Positions 8,747 through 17,130 are shown, counted from the stretch's first letter. The stretch is 64,000 nt of DNA from Oscillospiraceae bacterium (GCA_015066395.1 SVOL01000002.1:105655-169654), one strand, 5' to 3'. Notes: generated by a model from the letters alone, not told the origin. Numbers and translations: made by a program.

Positions 8747-9223
8747 TTACACAGTCAGATCGTTTTCGGACTTGATGATTATTGCTTCGGCAATGACATT
8801 CTTAACAACTCTCAGGCAGAGCCCTAAAAACAGCGCAAGACAGGCCACGACAAACCCCAACGAAAATTTAAGACCGATAAATGCAAAGCACAGACAGATA
8901 CCCACACAGCACCACGAAACTCCACGGATAAGGGCAACGCTTTTGGCAGTAAACACAAGCCCTTCCCTGACCCTTAACAGTAACCAAGTAAGCAACAGAT
9001 CGGCAACCAATACCAGTGCCACAACGGTATATGCCAAACCAAGAATTACAGGTTTAGCGAGATCCGCAATTATGGGTACGAATTTGGTCATATAATCGTG
9101 TACACCGTAAAATTGATCGATTATTCCCGGCAGAATCACCGCACAGCCACAGCAGATGCCGGCAACCGCCACGCAAAGAATAAGGGATAACGCGATCGAC
9201 ACCTTGTTTGATATTTTCAGCAT
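8747..9223 (-). CDS. DUF2975 family membrane protein
   Basis: The 158-residue protein has four hydrophobic helices, at about residues 8-30, 50-75, 95-118 and 122-142. The start at 9223 is chosen over upstream codons because GGAGG lies at the right distance and because the promoter -10 (9258-9263) would otherwise be inside the coding region. DUF2975 proteins usually sit beside a small XRE regulator as here; the membrane protein may tether or control it, but that is inference. Confidence 0.8.
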   Translation of the reverse strand: MLKISNKVSIALSLILCVAVAGICCGCAVILPGIIDQFYGVHDYMTKFVPIIADLAKPVILGLAYTVVALVLVADLLLTWLLLRVREGLVFTAKSVALIRGVSWCCVGICLCFAFIGLKFSLGFVVACLALFLGLCLRVVKNVIAEAIIIKSENDLTV

Positions 9224-9257
9224 AAAATTTCCTCCAAATCTCCGATTCTTTGAGTTG

Positions 9258-9314
9258 ATTATACCTCGCATATTTCCGTTTGTCAATATAATTTTATCGA
9301 AAAACGATAAAATT
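9258..9314 (-). promoter_or_regulatory. Consensus promoter plus inverted repeat upstream of DUF2975/XRE
   Basis: TTGACA (9281-9286) and TATAAT (9258-9263) are perfect consensus hexamers 17 bp apart on the minus strand. Immediately upstream is an inverted repeat with 10-bp arms (AATTTTATCG / CGATAAAATT, 9290-9299 and 9305-9314). So strong a promoter in front of a regulator gene usually needs repression, so the repeat is a good operator candidate. Confidence 0.7.
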
Positions 9315-9415
9315 ACGCAAAATGAAGTTGCAAGCGGCTGTTGCAATGATATGGCTTTGTGCCGCGAGAGTTCAATCGCCTGCCCGTAGGGACCGACCTT
9401 TCAGACGACACATTG

Positions 9416-9484
9416 TTGTCACTCTGAAGCAACTGCGAAGAATCTTTGAGTTTTAAAAAGATTCTTCACTACATTCAGAACGAC
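9416..9484. repeat. Dispersed palindromic element, copy 1
   Basis: An imperfect palindrome with inner arms GAAGAATCTTT (9437-9447) and AAAGATTCTTC (9457-9467) and outer arms resembling GTCATTCTGA. It shares the TTGTCA(C/T)TCTGA and GCGAAGAATCTTTG blocks with the element at 22357-22420. It looks like a non-coding, MITE-like or REP-like repeat. Short frames over it are not credible genes. Confidence 0.55.
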
Positions 9485-9498
9485 TGAGTGAATATACC

Positions 9499-9549
9499 AA
9501 AGCACCAACCGATTGGTTGGTGCTTTTTTCTGGCGGAGAGAAGGGGATT
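9499..9549 (-). repeat. 51-bp direct repeat, copy 1: tRNA-Ser 3' fragment plus terminator
   Basis: Positions 9499-9549 are identical to 9692-9742. Read on the minus strand, the unit holds the last part of the tRNA-Ser T arm, the acceptor strand and CCA, and then the terminator hairpin. This copy has no tRNA body upstream; 142 bp of hairpin-rich sequence separates it from copy 2. Confidence 0.8.
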
Positions 9550-9691
9550 TTTCCGGCACTATCGTGCCTGTCGCCTCGCCGCTTTTGCGGCTCGTTACCC
9601 ACGTCGGCGAAAACAGTCCACCGGACTGTTTTCTTCCGCAAGCCTTCGACTTGCTCCCTCCTTGTTCGAATCCCCTTTGCACAAAATAACA
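9550..9691. repeat. Hairpin-rich spacer between the two tRNA-derived repeats
   Basis: A run of short inverted repeats: GGCAC/GTGCC near 9555-9568, GCCGC/GCGGC around 9576-9592, an 11-bp stem GAAAACAGTCC (9609-9619 with 9623-9633) and GCAAG/CTTGC near 9639-9655. It ends beside a GATTCGAA-like T-arm fragment near 9665-9675. It has the look of a palindromic repeat cluster rather than a gene. Confidence 0.55.
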
Positions 9692-9719
9692 AAAGCACCA
9701 ACCGATTGGTTGGTGCTTT
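9692..9719 (-). terminator. Terminator of tRNA-Ser
   Basis: A 12-bp stem (AAAGCACCAACC, 9692-9703, with 9708-9719) around a GATT loop follows the tRNA 3' end directly on the minus strand, with T residues after it. It is duplicated within copy 1 of the 51-bp repeat. Confidence 0.8.
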
Positions 9720-9723
9720 TTTC

Positions 9724-9815
9724 TGGCGGAGAGAAGGGGATTCGAACCCCTGAACGGGTATTAGCCGTTACACGATTTCCAATCGTGCGCCTTAGACCAG
9801 CTCAGCCATCTCTCC
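9724..9815 (-). tRNA. tRNA-Ser(GGA)
   Basis: On the minus strand the sequence starts GGAGAGA, has GGTCTAAGGC-type D-arm sequence, an anticodon stem-loop CACGATTGGAAATCGTG with anticodon GGA, a long variable arm (about 9755-9765) as expected for serine tRNA, a T arm GGGGTTCGAATCCCC, and an acceptor strand TCTCTCC with discriminator G. CCA is encoded (9724-9726). The anticodon reads UCC and UCU serine codons. Confidence 0.95.
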
Positions 9816-9938
9816 ACAGGTTACCAAAGTATTATAACTGCAACTTACAGAAAAATCAAGAGTAAATTTCAAAAAACAAATAAATTTTTAAAATTACATT
9901 TCACTTTGAGTTCAGCATCTCATCCAACAACATTTATA

Positions 9939-9967
9939 TTGCAAACAGATGGGATATCTTGTATAAT
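9939..9967 (+). promoter_or_regulatory. Promoter of the GtrA/oxidoreductase pair
   Basis: TTGCAA (9939-9944) and TATAAT (9962-9967) are 17 bp apart, 40 bp before the GtrA start codon. Confidence 0.75.
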
Positions 9968-10007
9968 ATTTTTGGGTTGATCCTAATTTATTCATTAAGG
10001 AGACTGT

Positions 10008-10466
10008 ATGAAAGAACTCTGGATGTATTTTAAGCATTTTGATATGCACAACCTGTTCCGCGCGCCTACCCACAATCCTTTTATTCAGTTTTTCCGCTAT
10101 ATTTTTGTCGGCGGTTTTGCGACTATAGCCGATTGGGCTGTGTTCTACATATTGGACAGTACCCACCCTGAATGGATGTACTTTTCAACCGCCTTGGCTT
10201 TTTTGGCGGGTTTAGGTGTGAATTACGTTCTTTCAAAGCATTTCGTCTTTCCTTTGAGTTCCAAATACAGTAAGCTGACCGAATTTGCGGTTTACATTGT
10301 CACAGGGCTTGTCGGTCTGGGACTGACCGAGCTTATAATGTTCATACTTGCAAGTAAATTAGGGGTTGGCCATATGATGACAAAGATCATCGCCACGGCG
10401 ACCGTCTTTGCCTGGAACTTCGGCTCTAAAAAATATCTCTTATACAGAAAGCGACACTTTAAATGA
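10008..10466 (+). CDS. GtrA family membrane protein
   Basis: The 152-residue protein has four membrane helices and the GtrA signature: [19 protein letters not shown] in the first helix, [13 protein letters not shown] after the second and [13 protein letters not shown] at the end. GtrA-like proteins are thought to move polyprenyl-phosphate-linked sugars across the membrane or to assist their glycosyltransferases. AAGGAG is 6-8 nt before the ATG. The stop overlaps the start of the next gene (ATGA), so the two are translationally coupled. Confidence 0.85.
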   Translation: MKELWMYFKHFDMHNLFRAPTHNPFIQFFRYIFVGGFATIADWAVFYILDSTHPEWMYFSTALAFLAGLGVNYVLSKHFVFPLSSKYSKLTEFAVYIVTGLVGLGLTELIMFILASKLGVGHMMTKIIATATVFAWNFGSKKYLLYRKRHFK

Positions 10467-12010
10467 AACAAGCAATCATCATCGGTGCCGGTCCGGCAGG
10501 ACTGACCGCGGCGTACAAATTACTCGAATCGGGTGAATTTGACATTACCGTTTTGGAAAGCACCGCGTCATTCGGCGGAATATCGCAGACAGTTAAATAT
10601 AACGGCAACAGAATGGACATCGGCGGTCACCGCTTCTTTTCGAAGGATAAAGATGTGGTAGATTTCTGGACCTCGCTGTTGCCCGTGCAAGGCTCGCCGT
10701 CGGTTGATGACAAGGTGTTTGACCGCAAAAAAGAGTTTTCCGTCGGCGGTCCCGACCCCGAAAAATCAGATGCTGTCATGCTTATCCGTGACCGCATTTC
10801 GAGAATATACTACAAAGGCAAGTTTTTCGACTATCCCGTAACCTTGAAATGGGAAACGCTTAAAAATATGGGCTTTTTAACGACCGTAAAGGCCGGCTTT
10901 TCCTACCTCGCCGCACGCGTCCGTAAACTGCCCGAGGATAACCTTGAAAACTTTTACATCAACCGCTTCGGCAAGGTGCTTTACTCGATGTTTTTTGAAG
11001 GCTACACCGAAAAGCTATGGGGTCGCCACCCATCAGAGATATCGGCCGATTGGGGCTCTCAAAGAGTAAAAGGACTCAGCATCACTGCGGTTTTAAAGGA
11101 TATGTTTGCCAAGATATTCGGCAAAAAACAGCAGCAGAAGGAGACCTCGCTGATCGAAAGCTTTATGTATCCCAAATTGGGTCCGGGTCAACTTTGGGAG
11201 ACTTTAGCCGAAAGAATAACCGAAAAAGGCGGCAAGGTGCATTTAAACTGCACCGTCAAAACCTTAAATACCGACGGTGACAAAATAACCTCGGTCGTTT
11301 ACGATGAAAACGGCACTTTAAAGACGCTTGACGCCGATGTTGTCTTTTCGTCTATGCCCTTGAATGAACTGATCGACGGACTCAAGACCGAAATCCCCGA
11401 AGCTGTAACAAAAGCGGCCGCCGGTCTGCCCTTCCGCGATTTTCAGACGGTCGGTCTGCTGGTCAATAAACTGAAGCTCAAAAACAAAACCGACTACCAA
11501 ACGCTCGGCGGCATCGTACCCGACTGTTGGATCTACGTGCAGGATACTTCGGTGCGTTTGGGTCGACTGCAGATATTCAACAACTGGTCGCCGTACCTCG
11601 TTAAAGACGCCGAGAACACCGTCTGGATCGGACTTGAGTACTTTTGCAACGAGGGTGATGAGCTGTGGGAAAAATCGGACGAAGATTTCATAAATCTTGC
11701 TGTCGATGAACTCGTCAAGATCGGTGTTATTGATAGGTCAGCAGTGCTTGACAGTCACCGCGAACGTATCAAAAAGGCCTATCCCGCTTACTTTGACACC
11801 TACAGCGATATCGGTTTGATTATTGACTTTTTGAACCGATTCGACAATCTTTTCTGCATCGGCAGAAACGGTCAGCACCGCTATAACAATATGGATCACT
11901 CGATGGTCACCGCATTCAAGGCGGTCGACGTTGCATTGGGAATATCTAGTGACAGATCTGCGGTCTGGAATGTCAATACCGAAAAGGATTATCACGAAGA
12001 AAGTAAATAG
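10463..12010 (+). CDS. FAD-dependent oxidoreductase, UDP-galactopyranose mutase-like
   Basis: The 515-residue protein begins with a dinucleotide-binding fold ([17 protein letters not shown], residues 4-20, then a Glu at the end of beta-2) and carries [11 protein letters not shown] and [18 protein letters not shown]. These belong to the NAD(P)/FAD amine-oxidase/protoporphyrinogen-oxidase-like superfamily that includes UDP-galactopyranose mutases. A C-terminal FAD segment [17 protein letters not shown] is present. Length exceeds typical mutases (about 370-390). Coupling to GtrA suggests the substrate is a nucleotide- or lipid-linked sugar; that is inference. Confidence 0.75.
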   Translation: MKQAIIIGAGPAGLTAAYKLLESGEFDITVLESTASFGGISQTVKYNGNRMDIGGHRFFSKDKDVVDFWTSLLPVQGSPSVDDKVFDRKKEFSVGGPDPEKSDAVMLIRDRISRIYYKGKFFDYPVTLKWETLKNMGFLTTVKAGFSYLAARVRKLPEDNLENFYINRFGKVLYSMFFEGYTEKLWGRHPSEISADWGSQRVKGLSITAVLKDMFAKIFGKKQQQKETSLIESFMYPKLGPGQLWETLAERITEKGGKVHLNCTVKTLNTDGDKITSVVYDENGTLKTLDADVVFSSMPLNELIDGLKTEIPEAVTKAAAGLPFRDFQTVGLLVNKLKLKNKTDYQTLGGIVPDCWIYVQDTSVRLGRLQIFNNWSPYLVKDAENTVWIGLEYFCNEGDELWEKSDEDFINLAVDELVKIGVIDRSAVLDSHRERIKKAYPAYFDTYSDIGLIIDFLNRFDNLFCIGRNGQHRYNNMDHSMVTAFKAVDVALGISSDRSAVWNVNTEKDYHEESK

Positions 12011-12011
12011 C

Positions 12012-12047
12012 AAAAAGCGTTCTTGCCGTGTGGCAAGAACGCTTTTT
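12012..12047. terminator. Bidirectional terminator between convergent genes
   Basis: A perfect 16-bp stem (12012-12027 with 12032-12047) around a GTGT loop, with A and T runs at the two ends, fills nearly the whole 39-bp gap between the oxidoreductase and asparagine synthetase genes. Confidence 0.9.
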
Positions 12048-12049
12048 TG

Positions 12050-13867
12050 TTAAAACTCCACCCGATGATCCTCAAGCCAGTAGTCAAACTGAACGAGCCA
12101 GGCGATAAGTTGCGGAGTCGACATCAACTGACCGAACCAGGTCTTATCCTCGCCTTCGAGTATGCCGTTCAATACATTTCTGTCAATCATCTCCGACAGC
12201 AAGCCACCTTTTTTAAGGCGAGTCTGCAGCATTTCGGTGACCCTTTTGCGGTATTCGGGGTTATGGGTCTTAGGGTACGGACTCTTTTTGCGCCACAAGA
12301 TCTTATCGGGCAGCCAATCCTTCATCGCGTTGCGGAGAAGTGCCTTTTCGACGCCGTTTTCAAACTTTATTTCCCACGGCACATTATAGACATACTCCAA
12401 AATCCTGTGATCGGCAAACGGTACTCTGACCTCAACTCCCGACCACATACTCATTCGGTCTTTTCGTTCCAAAAGCGAGGTCATAAAGTAACCGACCGAA
12501 AGACAGGTAGCAATTCGCGACTGCCTCATCGCGTCGCTGTCACCTGGCAAGGTCGGGCAATCGGCAATTATCTTGCGATATTCGTTTGATAAGAACTTAA
12601 ATCCCTCTTCGGCCTTTGCCACATCGCGTCTGAACACCCCTGCCCTCTCCATAGGCTCGTGAATCCACGGGAAGAAATCGCGGTATAGCATCTCGGGTCG
12701 GTAAAACCACGGGTATCCGCCGAATATCTCGTCGGAGCACTCGCCGGAAAGGGCAACGGTATGACGCTTTTTTATCTCGGAGCAAAAATACAGCAGCGAC
12801 GAGTCGATATCGGCCTGACCGGGAAAATCTCTGGCATCGACCGCCGACAACAAACGATCTGCGACCTCTTTGTTAGGAGCGGTAAGCACGGTATGATCGG
12901 TACCCAACCAGCGGCTCAGGTAAACGGCAAATTCATCGTCACCCTGCGGTTGAAACAGTGTGCTCTTAAAACTCTGTTTGTTGCCCTCATATTCAAAGGA
13001 ATAGGTGCTCAGGACCTCTCCTTTTTTGCGGTAGCACTCGGCCACAACAGCGGTAATGACCGACGAATCAAGCCCGCCCGACAAAAAGGTGCAAAGCGGC
13101 ACATCGCTGACCGTTTGACGTGTTATGGCGTCATTCAAAAGGTCGGCTGTGGCTTCGGCCGCATCGACCGTATCGCCCTGAAAAGGCTTTGCTTCCAATT
13201 TCCAGTAATCCCAGAGTTTCAACCCTTTTTCGGAAAACTCGCCGCACATCGCGGGTTTTAATTCTTCTATACTCTCAAAAACCGTTGTCCCCGACAATGT
13301 CACGGGTGTCAAGAATATTAACTGCCAGAGTCCTTCCTGCGATACCTTTCGGCTGATTTTGTCGTTTTGAAGTAATGCTTTGATCTCAGAGGCGAAGCTG
13401 AACGTACTGCCGCTGAGATTATAGAAAAACGGCTTGACACCCATTCGGTCGCGGGCAAAAAATACCTTTCTTTCGTGGATATCGTAAACCGAGAAAGCAA
13501 AAATACCGTTCAAACTTTTAGGGCACTCGGTTCCGTATATAATGTAGCTCCACAGCACCGTTTCGGTATCGCACTCGGTTCTGAAATGTGCGCCGTGCCG
13601 TTCTAAATTTTTACGCAATTCGGGTGAATTGTATATTTCGCCGTTATATGCAATAACATACTCGCGACCGCGATAAGTCACCCTCATCGGCTGACCGCCG
13701 TTTTGAGGATCCATAACACTCAACCGATTGTGTTGAAGCACAACTGCTTCATCAGAGAAAATATCGCTCGCATCGGGACCGCGATGCTTCATAACGCTTC
13801 CCATTTTGCCGCACAGCAAAACATCGGGCTTTTCTTTAAAATCAATCATACCGCAGATAGAACACAT
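12050..13867 (-). CDS. asnB: Asparagine synthetase, glutamine-hydrolysing
   Basis: The start at 13867 places Cys directly after Met (MCSICGMIDF), as the class II glutamine amidotransferase nucleophile requires; an upstream GTG is therefore rejected. The N-terminal Ntn domain (about 1-210) includes HRGPDAS and IAYNGEIYN. The C-terminal synthetase domain has the pyrophosphate-binding loop FLSGGLDSS and LSGECSDEIFGGYP. The 605 residues fit the longer Firmicutes AsnB group. It converts Asp, Gln and ATP to Asn, Glu, AMP and PPi. AsnB-like enzymes also amidate wall precursors in some bacteria, so the exact substrate is not certain. Confidence 0.9.
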   Translation of the reverse strand: MCSICGMIDFKEKPDVLLCGKMGSVMKHRGPDASDIFSDEAVVLQHNRLSVMDPQNGGQPMRVTYRGREYVIAYNGEIYNSPELRKNLERHGAHFRTECDTETVLWSYIIYGTECPKSLNGIFAFSVYDIHERKVFFARDRMGVKPFFYNLSGSTFSFASEIKALLQNDKISRKVSQEGLWQLIFLTPVTLSGTTVFESIEELKPAMCGEFSEKGLKLWDYWKLEAKPFQGDTVDAAEATADLLNDAITRQTVSDVPLCTFLSGGLDSSVITAVVAECYRKKGEVLSTYSFEYEGNKQSFKSTLFQPQGDDEFAVYLSRWLGTDHTVLTAPNKEVADRLLSAVDARDFPGQADIDSSLLYFCSEIKKRHTVALSGECSDEIFGGYPWFYRPEMLYRDFFPWIHEPMERAGVFRRDVAKAEEGFKFLSNEYRKIIADCPTLPGDSDAMRQSRIATCLSVGYFMTSLLERKDRMSMWSGVEVRVPFADHRILEYVYNVPWEIKFENGVEKALLRNAMKDWLPDKILWRKKSPYPKTHNPEYRKRVTEMLQTRLKKGGLLSEMIDRNVLNGILEGEDKTWFGQLMSTPQLIAWLVQFDYWLEDHRVEF

Positions 13868-13925
13868 ATCGACCACTCCGTAAAATTACTCTCCATATCT
13901 TATGCAGTTTTTATTAAATTAGTGA

Positions 13926-13963
13926 TTTAAAAACTCCTCTTCCGTTTAACCGAAAGAGGAGTT
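13926..13963 (-). terminator. Terminator after the phage lysis cassette
   Basis: Arms AACTCCTCTT (13932-13941) and AAGAGGAGTT (13954-13963) form a 10-bp stem; on the minus strand TTTTTAAAT follows. Confidence 0.8.
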
Positions 13964-13967
13964 CGTT

Positions 13968-14657
13968 TTAGCCTATTTGTGCCAATGCCGGCACAGTCTC
14001 ACCCATACCGCAAATGCCGTCCACAGCAAGACCTCTGGCTGCCTGGAAATCCTTTACAGCTTTAAAGGTCTTGACGCCGAACACTCCGTCGAGCGTTCCG
14101 ACCTCAAAACCAGCTTTTTGCAACTGAAACTGTATCCACAAAACATTCACAAGCCGAGTCGAGCGTCGTTTAATGGTAACGGTCGGTTTAACTCCGGGGT
14201 TGAGTTCAACTTTACCGCCGAAGGTCTTTTGTGAGCGAAAACCATCGCCGGTTGCCGTCAGACCGTAATAAGGCTTGGTCTCGCGGACGTCAACGTGAAC
14301 AAAATTGCGTTCGGTGTACTTCAAAACACCTCTGAAACCGGCACTCTCTGCCAACGCCGCAAACTCGTCCAAGGTCATACCCTTAGGAATTTTAAGATCG
14401 GCGGCATAACCCAAAGTATGCTTACTTTTCTCCACGCCGCCGACCTTTTTGTTGTGTTCCTCACAACGGTAGCCGGAATGCAAAGCTATCGCTTTTTTAC
14501 ATTTATCCCTCATCCATTGCAGACGCTCGATGACCTCTGGAGCGTAGATAACCTCTGAGCAGCAACCCTTGCCGTTGCAGGAAAACTCACTTGCTTTAAA
14601 GTTTTTGCTTAAAAGCACCGCGCTGTTTTTGGACAGTTTTTTAACCTTAAGGCTCAT
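13968..14657 (-). CDS. M15-family peptidase with peptidoglycan-binding domain (endolysin-like)
   Basis: The 229-residue protein starts at 14657 (MSLKVKKLSK), inside the end of the holin-like gene, with GGTGA-type spacing. Residues about 20-135 form a Peptidase_M15_3-like domain: HSGYRC, then the SKHTLGYAADL zinc motif (His and Asp ligands) and FVHVDV with the third ligand. Residues about 165-225 form a PG_binding_1 repeat (LDGVFGVKTFKAVKDFQ). There is no signal peptide, so release through the adjacent holin is likely. It is the last gene of a coupled cassette of four. Confidence 0.85.
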   Translation of the reverse strand: MSLKVKKLSKNSAVLLSKNFKASEFSCNGKGCCSEVIYAPEVIERLQWMRDKCKKAIALHSGYRCEEHNKKVGGVEKSKHTLGYAADLKIPKGMTLDEFAALAESAGFRGVLKYTERNFVHVDVRETKPYYGLTATGDGFRSQKTFGGKVELNPGVKPTVTIKRRSTRLVNVLWIQFQLQKAGFEVGTLDGVFGVKTFKAVKDFQAARGLAVDGICGMGETVPALAQIG

Positions 14658-14880
14658 CACTTTCACCGCCTTTAAAGACGTTGACAAGCATATTCCAGAC
14701 CGCACTGACCCCTGCCGCAATTCCCGCGACCGCGGTGGTATACACGGCCGACGTTAAGGTCTCGCCGCTGCCGAAATTCATAAAGTCACTCGCCGCCGCT
14801 GTTGCAACAAAGGCCTCAACAAAGGTCTTTAGCGCTCTTTCGCCGACATCCTTCCAATCTACTTTTTTTAAAAATTTCAA
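14647..14880 (-). CDS. Holin-like small membrane protein
   Basis: The 77-residue protein has a basic amphipathic N-terminus (MKFLKKVDWKDVGERALKTF), hydrophobic segments around 18-35 and 43-68, and an acidic tail. It lies between an XhlA-like gene (4-nt ATGA overlap) and the M15 peptidase gene (11-nt overlap). Holins vary too much in sequence for a firm family call; context and topology support the function. Confidence 0.65.
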   Translation of the reverse strand: MKFLKKVDWKDVGERALKTFVEAFVATAAASDFMNFGSGETLTSAVYTTAVAGIAAGVSAVWNMLVNVFKGGESDEP

Positions 14881-15137
14881 CTCATCGCATCCCTTCTTAA
14901 ATTTGTTTCCAAAGTTTCAAGACGATGGTCTATTCCCGATATTTTAGAGGAAACTACAGCCTGCTCCTGCTCGACCTTAAACATCTTTTCGATAAGGTCG
15001 TTATGTCGGTCGACCTTTTTCTCTAACTGCTCCAATCGGTAATTTGTGAGCTTGGCCGAGCAAACCACTCCGAAGATTGAGCCGACACAGGAACCGCCGA
15101 GACCTATAAGAGCCACCAGCACCGCCTCACTTATCAT
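14877..15137 (-). CDS. XhlA-like phage membrane/coiled-coil protein
   Basis: The 86-residue protein has one N-terminal membrane helix (LVALIGLGGSCVGSIFGVV) followed by a coiled coil (YRLEQLEKKVDRHNDLIEKM to the end). This layout is typical of small phage proteins annotated as XhlA/hemolysin-like or holin accessory proteins. Both ends overlap neighbouring genes by four bases (ATGA), showing tight translational coupling. Confidence 0.7.
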   Translation of the reverse strand: MISEAVLVALIGLGGSCVGSIFGVVCSAKLTNYRLEQLEKKVDRHNDLIEKMFKVEQEQAVVSSKISGIDHRLETLETNLRRDAMS

Positions 15138-16789
15138 ACTATTCCGCCAAGTGCTTCCACGGCACTTTTAAGCCGTTGGAAGGCGTAGTTGATATCCATG
15201 TGGTAATCCACATTAAACTCTACACCGACACTGTCACACATAAAAGTCGCAGTAGGTGCCACGGAATTGATCGCACCCACTACTCCGTGGGCGTTGGGAG
15301 TGTATTCCTCAGGTTCTGCATAAGGCTCAAACTCCGTACCCGTACTACCCGCTTCAAGCTGTATTTTCAAGATGGTATTTTCAAAGGATTTTCCGTAAAT
15401 ATAAAATCCCAGATACACCCATCTGCCGCTGCTTAAGGTAAATTTCTTTGAACCGTAACCGTTAAAATTGTTAAACGATGCATAGGTCGTACTGTCGTCT
15501 CTGATACAAATACTGTTTACTGTGGTTCCGTATTCGTGGTCTATGCTGAACGTATAGGTGCCGGCCGGCAAGTAAACAGAAAAAGCATCCTTAAACTCCG
15601 CGCGGTTCGTCAATATTTCGCCACTCGAAAGCCCGTTTAGAACTAAACGACCCTGTGAATCGGATACGATATTTACGCCCGATATATCGAGGTTCAGATC
15701 GATGCATCCAATAAGATTTTTTCCGTAAACGTAGACCGGATCACCCTCAAAAATACGACACGCTGAAATCGGCACAGCTTGCGCACTACGGATCGTATAG
15801 ATCAATGCTCCCTGTGCCACCTGGTAGTAATCTCCCAAATTATAAACAGCTTTGGTCGACTGATCGGTCAAAGTACCCGATATAATGAGGTCACCATCGC
15901 TTGCCGTGAGATAAAGATCGGGTAAAAATGTTCCGACAAACGGAAATACATAGCCGATCTGCTCACCGCTGTCCATATCAACATACAGCGACGGATTGAC
16001 ACCGTCGGCCGTGACAGACTCTCCAAAGACGAGGTGACAGCTGTCGATACCGGCCGGTGTGATCTCACCGACACCTTTTACCAACACCGGCTCCTTCAGA
16101 GTCAAAAACATATTGTGCGCAAACGGACATACGTTGTCTAATCTGAAAACACCCTTGCCCGACGCAGAGCTTCTTAATGCATTGCCGACACTGCCGTCCT
16201 CTTTCAGACTCGCAACTACCGCGGCGGCGTCCGAAATGCTGTCGATCGACTTCTTTGCCTCGGCAGAATACCGACTGCACATCTGCAGGTGGCCAAGACA
16301 CATATCACTCGCCATAATAGACTCATCGGCCGAAGTCACTGCCTTTTTGGCGGCAGCTTCAGCCTTTATTTTATATTCGGAACAAGCCAAAAAGACCTTA
16401 TCCAAGGCATCGGCCGTACCCTGAAAGCGAACGCCGCCTTTTTTGGAAAATTTTACCTCAAATTCGAAGATCTCGCTTTTCGCGATCATCTGCGGTTCGC
16501 TGTCAACGAGCTTGACCGCCAGCAACTGGCAATGCGCCACAGGCGGATTAACGGCTTCCTGGGGAACGGTAAAAGTAAACGTCCCGTTTTTCGGTGTTAT
16601 CATATCGCTGATATAATCGTCAAAGACGACCTGATAATAGTTGACACCGTTAAAAACCGAATCTCCCTCCTCATCGACCTCAAAATCCAGAAGAGCAGCA
16701 TTGTGCTCGCCGCCGTAGCCGAGAAGCCGGTCATCGGATTCCACAGTGACCGCACCTTTGGCATCAACAGACACAAAAAAATTTCTCAT
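15134..16789 (-). CDS. Phage tail/baseplate-like structural protein
   Basis: The start at 16789 (MRNFFVSVDAKG) follows AGGAGAGG, giving 551 residues. The N-terminal ~115 residues are beta-rich and resemble BppU-type baseplate N-terminal domains. A helical, Ala-rich segment (about 125-185) follows, then a long beta-rich part containing the ILKIQLEAGSTGTEFEPY motif common in Clostridia phage tail and receptor-binding proteins. The last 40 residues are again helical. No other virion, terminase, portal or integrase gene was found near it. Confidence 0.7.
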   Translation of the reverse strand: MRNFFVSVDAKGAVTVESDDRLLGYGGEHNAALLDFEVDEEGDSVFNGVNYYQVVFDDYISDMITPKNGTFTFTVPQEAVNPPVAHCQLLAVKLVDSEPQMIAKSEIFEFEVKFSKKGGVRFQGTADALDKVFLACSEYKIKAEAAAKKAVTSADESIMASDMCLGHLQMCSRYSAEAKKSIDSISDAAAVVASLKEDGSVGNALRSSASGKGVFRLDNVCPFAHNMFLTLKEPVLVKGVGEITPAGIDSCHLVFGESVTADGVNPSLYVDMDSGEQIGYVFPFVGTFLPDLYLTASDGDLIISGTLTDQSTKAVYNLGDYYQVAQGALIYTIRSAQAVPISACRIFEGDPVYVYGKNLIGCIDLNLDISGVNIVSDSQGRLVLNGLSSGEILTNRAEFKDAFSVYLPAGTYTFSIDHEYGTTVNSICIRDDSTTYASFNNFNGYGSKKFTLSSGRWVYLGFYIYGKSFENTILKIQLEAGSTGTEFEPYAEPEEYTPNAHGVVGAINSVAPTATFMCDSVGVEFNVDYHMDINYAFQRLKSAVEALGGIV

Positions 16790-17130
16790 AAAACCTCTCC
16801 TTATATTTGCAACTTCCAATAAAACAAGGGTTCTGAGAGCAACGTTGGTGCAACAGATGTCAAGCCTTCAATACAATTTGTATTTTAATTCCAAAAAGGC
16901 GCGCAGTTAAGAGTTATGTAAACTAAATAACCAATCAATTTATCCCCGTTATCCACATAGTTTTTAGACCCAAACGCAAAATTCGACCTTAATTTCAAGG
17001 CAAATTGCGGTTTTTCTTGTGGATAACTCTGTTAACAAAGTGGATTACTAAACGTATATAAATAATGCCCTTCAAAAATTATGTCAATCAAAACTGTCTT
17101 TTTAAAAGAAAAACTCCTCGAAAAACAGCA
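16790..17130. other. Intergenic region with DnaA-box matches and a palindrome
   Basis: Two perfect TTATCCACA matches face each other: 16949-16957 on the plus strand and 17018-17026 on the minus strand. A degenerate TTATCCCCG (16940-16948) adjoins the first. A 15-bp palindrome with AATACAA/TTGTATT arms lies at 16870-16884. No open frame of note is present. There is no dnaA or dnaN nearby, so an origin is not claimed; a DnaA-binding or titration site is possible. Confidence 0.5.

Noticed and set aside
9419..9865. Several open frames of 78-125 residues on both strands
   Set aside because: They cover the palindromic element, the duplicated tRNA end and the tRNA-Ser gene; the sequence is repeat and RNA, not protein coding.
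16940..17026. Replication origin
   Set aside because: DnaA boxes are present, but there is no dnaA/dnaN neighbourhood, no clear AT-rich unwinding element and no skew evidence; only a DnaA-binding region is proposed.
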